From positions 1-6,903 of the forward strand of contig DNYO01000213.1 in NCBI GenBank assembly GCA_003506795.1: DNA of 6,903 bases. Reading direction: 5' to 3'. Source of the DNA: Deltaproteobacteria bacterium. GTDB taxonomy: Bacteria; Desulfobacterota; Syntrophorhabdia; Syntrophorhabdales; Syntrophorhabdaceae. How positions within the stretch are numbered: the stretch's first letter is position 1; each line of letters starts with the position of its first letter. The position numbers and the translations under genes are program-made. The notes beneath the pieces are model-generated. The model did not search any database. It was not told the origin of the DNA and saw nothing but the letters and a program-made list of their open reading frames with translations. Below are positions 5,724 to 6,903 of this stretch, piece by piece.

Positions 5724-6866
5724 ATGAAGGTACTGGTGGTAGGCGGAACAGGAGGCATGGGTCAGGGGGTTGCGAGAGACCTGATCAAACAGGAGCGGAT
5801 AGAAAAGGTAACACTTGGAGACATCAATACCGATCCTGAGAGGGTGCAGGAGAAATTACGCGCCAGCTCGAAGGTGTCCCTTGTGAAGATCGATGTAAAC
5901 GATCACACCGGCATGGTTGGCGCGATCAAAGGGGTGGATGTCGTCGTCAACTGCGCGGGGCCCTTTTACAAAACCGCCGTTGCGGTGGCCAGGGCGGCCG
6001 TTGAGGCCAAAGTCAATTACATCGATATCTGCGACGATTACGAGGCCGCGCAGATCCTGTTCGCTTCCGATATCGATGCAGCGGCAAAACAGGCGGGCAT
6101 CACCGTCTTGACGGGAATGGGGTCCGACCCCGGAACGAATAACGTGCTCGTCAAGTGGTACGCCGACAGGCTGGATCGCGTCGATGAGATCTATCTGTAC
6201 TGGGTCGTCAGCATTGCCGAACTCGCAGGTGCCGCCTGGGACCACAGTCTCCACATGGTCCTCGGGAAGATCCCCCAGTACATCGATGGTAAACTGGTTG
6301 AGGTCGACGGCGGCGGCGGGGAAGAAGTGGAGCATTTCCTGGATCCGCTCGGGGAATGTCTTATAAGCTATGTCGGCCATCCCCAGCCCATCACGATACC
6401 CCGCTATATAAAAGACGTGAAGACGGTGGTCATAAAGGGAGCCCTCATCCCTGTGTGGGTGGACCGGCTTATCAAGGAACAGAAAGACATGGGCCTTCTG
6501 GGCAACGAACCGGTGGAGGTAAAGGGGACCAAAGTGGTGCCCTATGACCTCGCGCTGAAGCTCTGGAATACCATCCCTGAAGGTAGGGACAACGGCCCTG
6601 CCGCATCGGGGCTCAAGGTGATCGTGAAAGGCGAACGACAGGGAAAACAGGTGACCTACACCGCCGACATAGTCGGCAGAATGGCCCCGGGAACGGGTCT
6701 CCCGGCATCGATAGCGGCGCTCATGATGGACGCGGGCGAGGTTACCGTGAAGGGCGTGGTGGCACCTGAAGGCTGCATCGACCCCGACCGGTTCCTTGCG
6801 GAATTACTGAAAAGGGGCGCAAGGATACATCAAACAGAGACGATTCGGTCCATGTTCGCGCTTTAA
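5724..6866 (+). CDS. Saccharopine dehydrogenase-like NAD(P)-dependent oxidoreductase
   Basis: A 380-residue cytoplasmic oxidoreductase of the saccharopine dehydrogenase/reductase family. The N-terminal Rossmann domain is marked by VVGGTGGMGQG at residues 5-15. An acidic residue, Asp33, stands at the end of the second strand (LGDIN), which usually favours NAD over NADP. NCAGPF at 76-81 and YIDICDDYEA near residue 100 follow the family pattern. GMGSDPGTNNVL at 131-142 resembles the conserved Gly-x-x-Pro-Gly-x-x-Asn turn that leads into the C-terminal substrate domain. Lysine metabolism is an unlikely role here, because the gene sits 60 bases behind a molybdenum hydroxylase operon and no lysine gene is near. 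Family members of this kind often act on other amino- or oxo-acid substrates, and the true substrate here is unknown. AAGGAGGG before ATG 5724 supports the start. The C-terminus (TETIRSMFAL) ends cleanly before another strong ribosome binding site. Confidence 0.88.
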   Translation: MKVLVVGGTGGMGQGVARDLIKQERIEKVTLGDINTDPERVQEKLRASSKVSLVKIDVNDHTGMVGAIKGVDVVVNCAGPFYKTAVAVARAAVEAKVNYIDICDDYEAAQILFASDIDAAAKQAGITVLTGMGSDPGTNNVLVKWYADRLDRVDEIYLYWVVSIAELAGAAWDHSLHMVLGKIPQYIDGKLVEVDGGGGEEVEHFLDPLGECLISYVGHPQPITIPRYIKDVKTVVIKGALIPVWVDRLIKEQKDMGLLGNEPVEVKGTKVVPYDLALKLWNTIPEGRDNGPAASGLKVIVKGERQGKQVTYTADIVGRMAPGTGLPASIAALMMDAGEVTVKGVVAPEGCIDPDRFLAELLKRGARIHQTETIRSMFAL

Positions 6867-6883
6867 CCCGTCAAGGGTTCCAT

Positions 6884-6890
6884 AAGGAGG
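6884..6890 (+). promoter_or_regulatory. Ribosome binding site of the next gene
   Basis: AAGGAGG lies 6 bases before ATG 6897. It indicates that another gene of the same orientation starts at the window edge and that the operon continues. Confidence 0.8.
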
Positions 6891-6896
6891 ATTCAT

Positions 6897-6903
6897 ATGA
6901 AAG
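6897..6903 (+). CDS. Start of a further gene (3' truncated by window)
   Basis: Only Met-Lys and one further base are visible (ATG 6897-6899). The start is accepted because of the well-placed AAGGAGG upstream and the 30-base gap from the preceding stop. Nothing can be said about the product. Confidence 0.6.

Larger units (their letters stand above)
1..6903 (+). other. Probable single operon spanning the window
   Basis: Eight genes or gene parts lie in one direction with gaps of 48, 39, 10, 2, 11, 60 and 30 bases. Each start has its own Shine-Dalgarno sequence. No convincing promoter pair or hairpin followed by T-rich sequence was seen in any gap. Transcription therefore probably begins upstream of the window and continues beyond it. 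No gap exceeds about 60 bases, so there is no hidden gene-free stretch. Confidence 0.7.

Noticed and set aside
6865..6879. Inverted repeat AACCC/GGGTT after the saccharopine dehydrogenase-like gene as a terminator
   Set aside because: The stem is only 5 base pairs, overlaps the stop codon, lacks a following T-run and is closely followed by a ribosome binding site and a new start.

Overview
The window holds one dense run of genes, all on the + strand, and reads as the middle of a catabolic operon from a bacterium. Base composition is moderately GC-rich, Shine-Dalgarno sequences are strong (AGGAGG-like) and gaps between genes run from 2 to 60 bases. The mix of a PaaK-type CoA ligase, a molybdenum hydroxylase-type three-subunit enzyme and a hydantoinase/carboxylase-type protein is typical of anaerobic degraders of aromatic or heterocyclic compounds. 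A Desulfobacterota-like anaerobe (for example a Syntrophorhabdus-type syntroph) is my best guess. This is inference from gene content, not from a marker gene.

Layout: 1-96 is the C-terminal end of a hydantoinase B/oxoprolinase-type protein. 145-1452 is a phenylacetate-CoA ligase (PaaK)-family enzyme. 1492-2466, 2477-2944 and 2947-5232 encode the FAD, [2Fe-2S] and molybdopterin subunits of a xanthine dehydrogenase-family enzyme, in the order medium-small-large. 5244-5663 is a small VOC-fold protein resembling methylmalonyl-CoA epimerase. 5724-6866 is a saccharopine dehydrogenase-like NAD(P)-dependent oxidoreductase. A further gene begins at 6897 behind a strong ribosome binding site. No RNA gene, mobile element, CRISPR array, long repeat or convincing terminator or promoter was seen.

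Working model (inference): an acid, perhaps formed or processed by the hydantoinase/carboxylase-type protein, is activated to a CoA thioester by the ligase. The Mo/Fe-S/FAD enzyme then hydroxylates, or reductively dehydroxylates, the thioester or its precursor. The VOC protein and the saccharopine dehydrogenase-like oxidoreductase handle later intermediates. The FAD subunit lacks the [4Fe-4S] insertion of canonical 4-hydroxybenzoyl-CoA reductase and carries a different cysteine-containing insertion. The VOC protein lacks one expected metal-binding histidine. The substrate of the pathway therefore cannot be read off by analogy, which makes the cluster the main item of interest.
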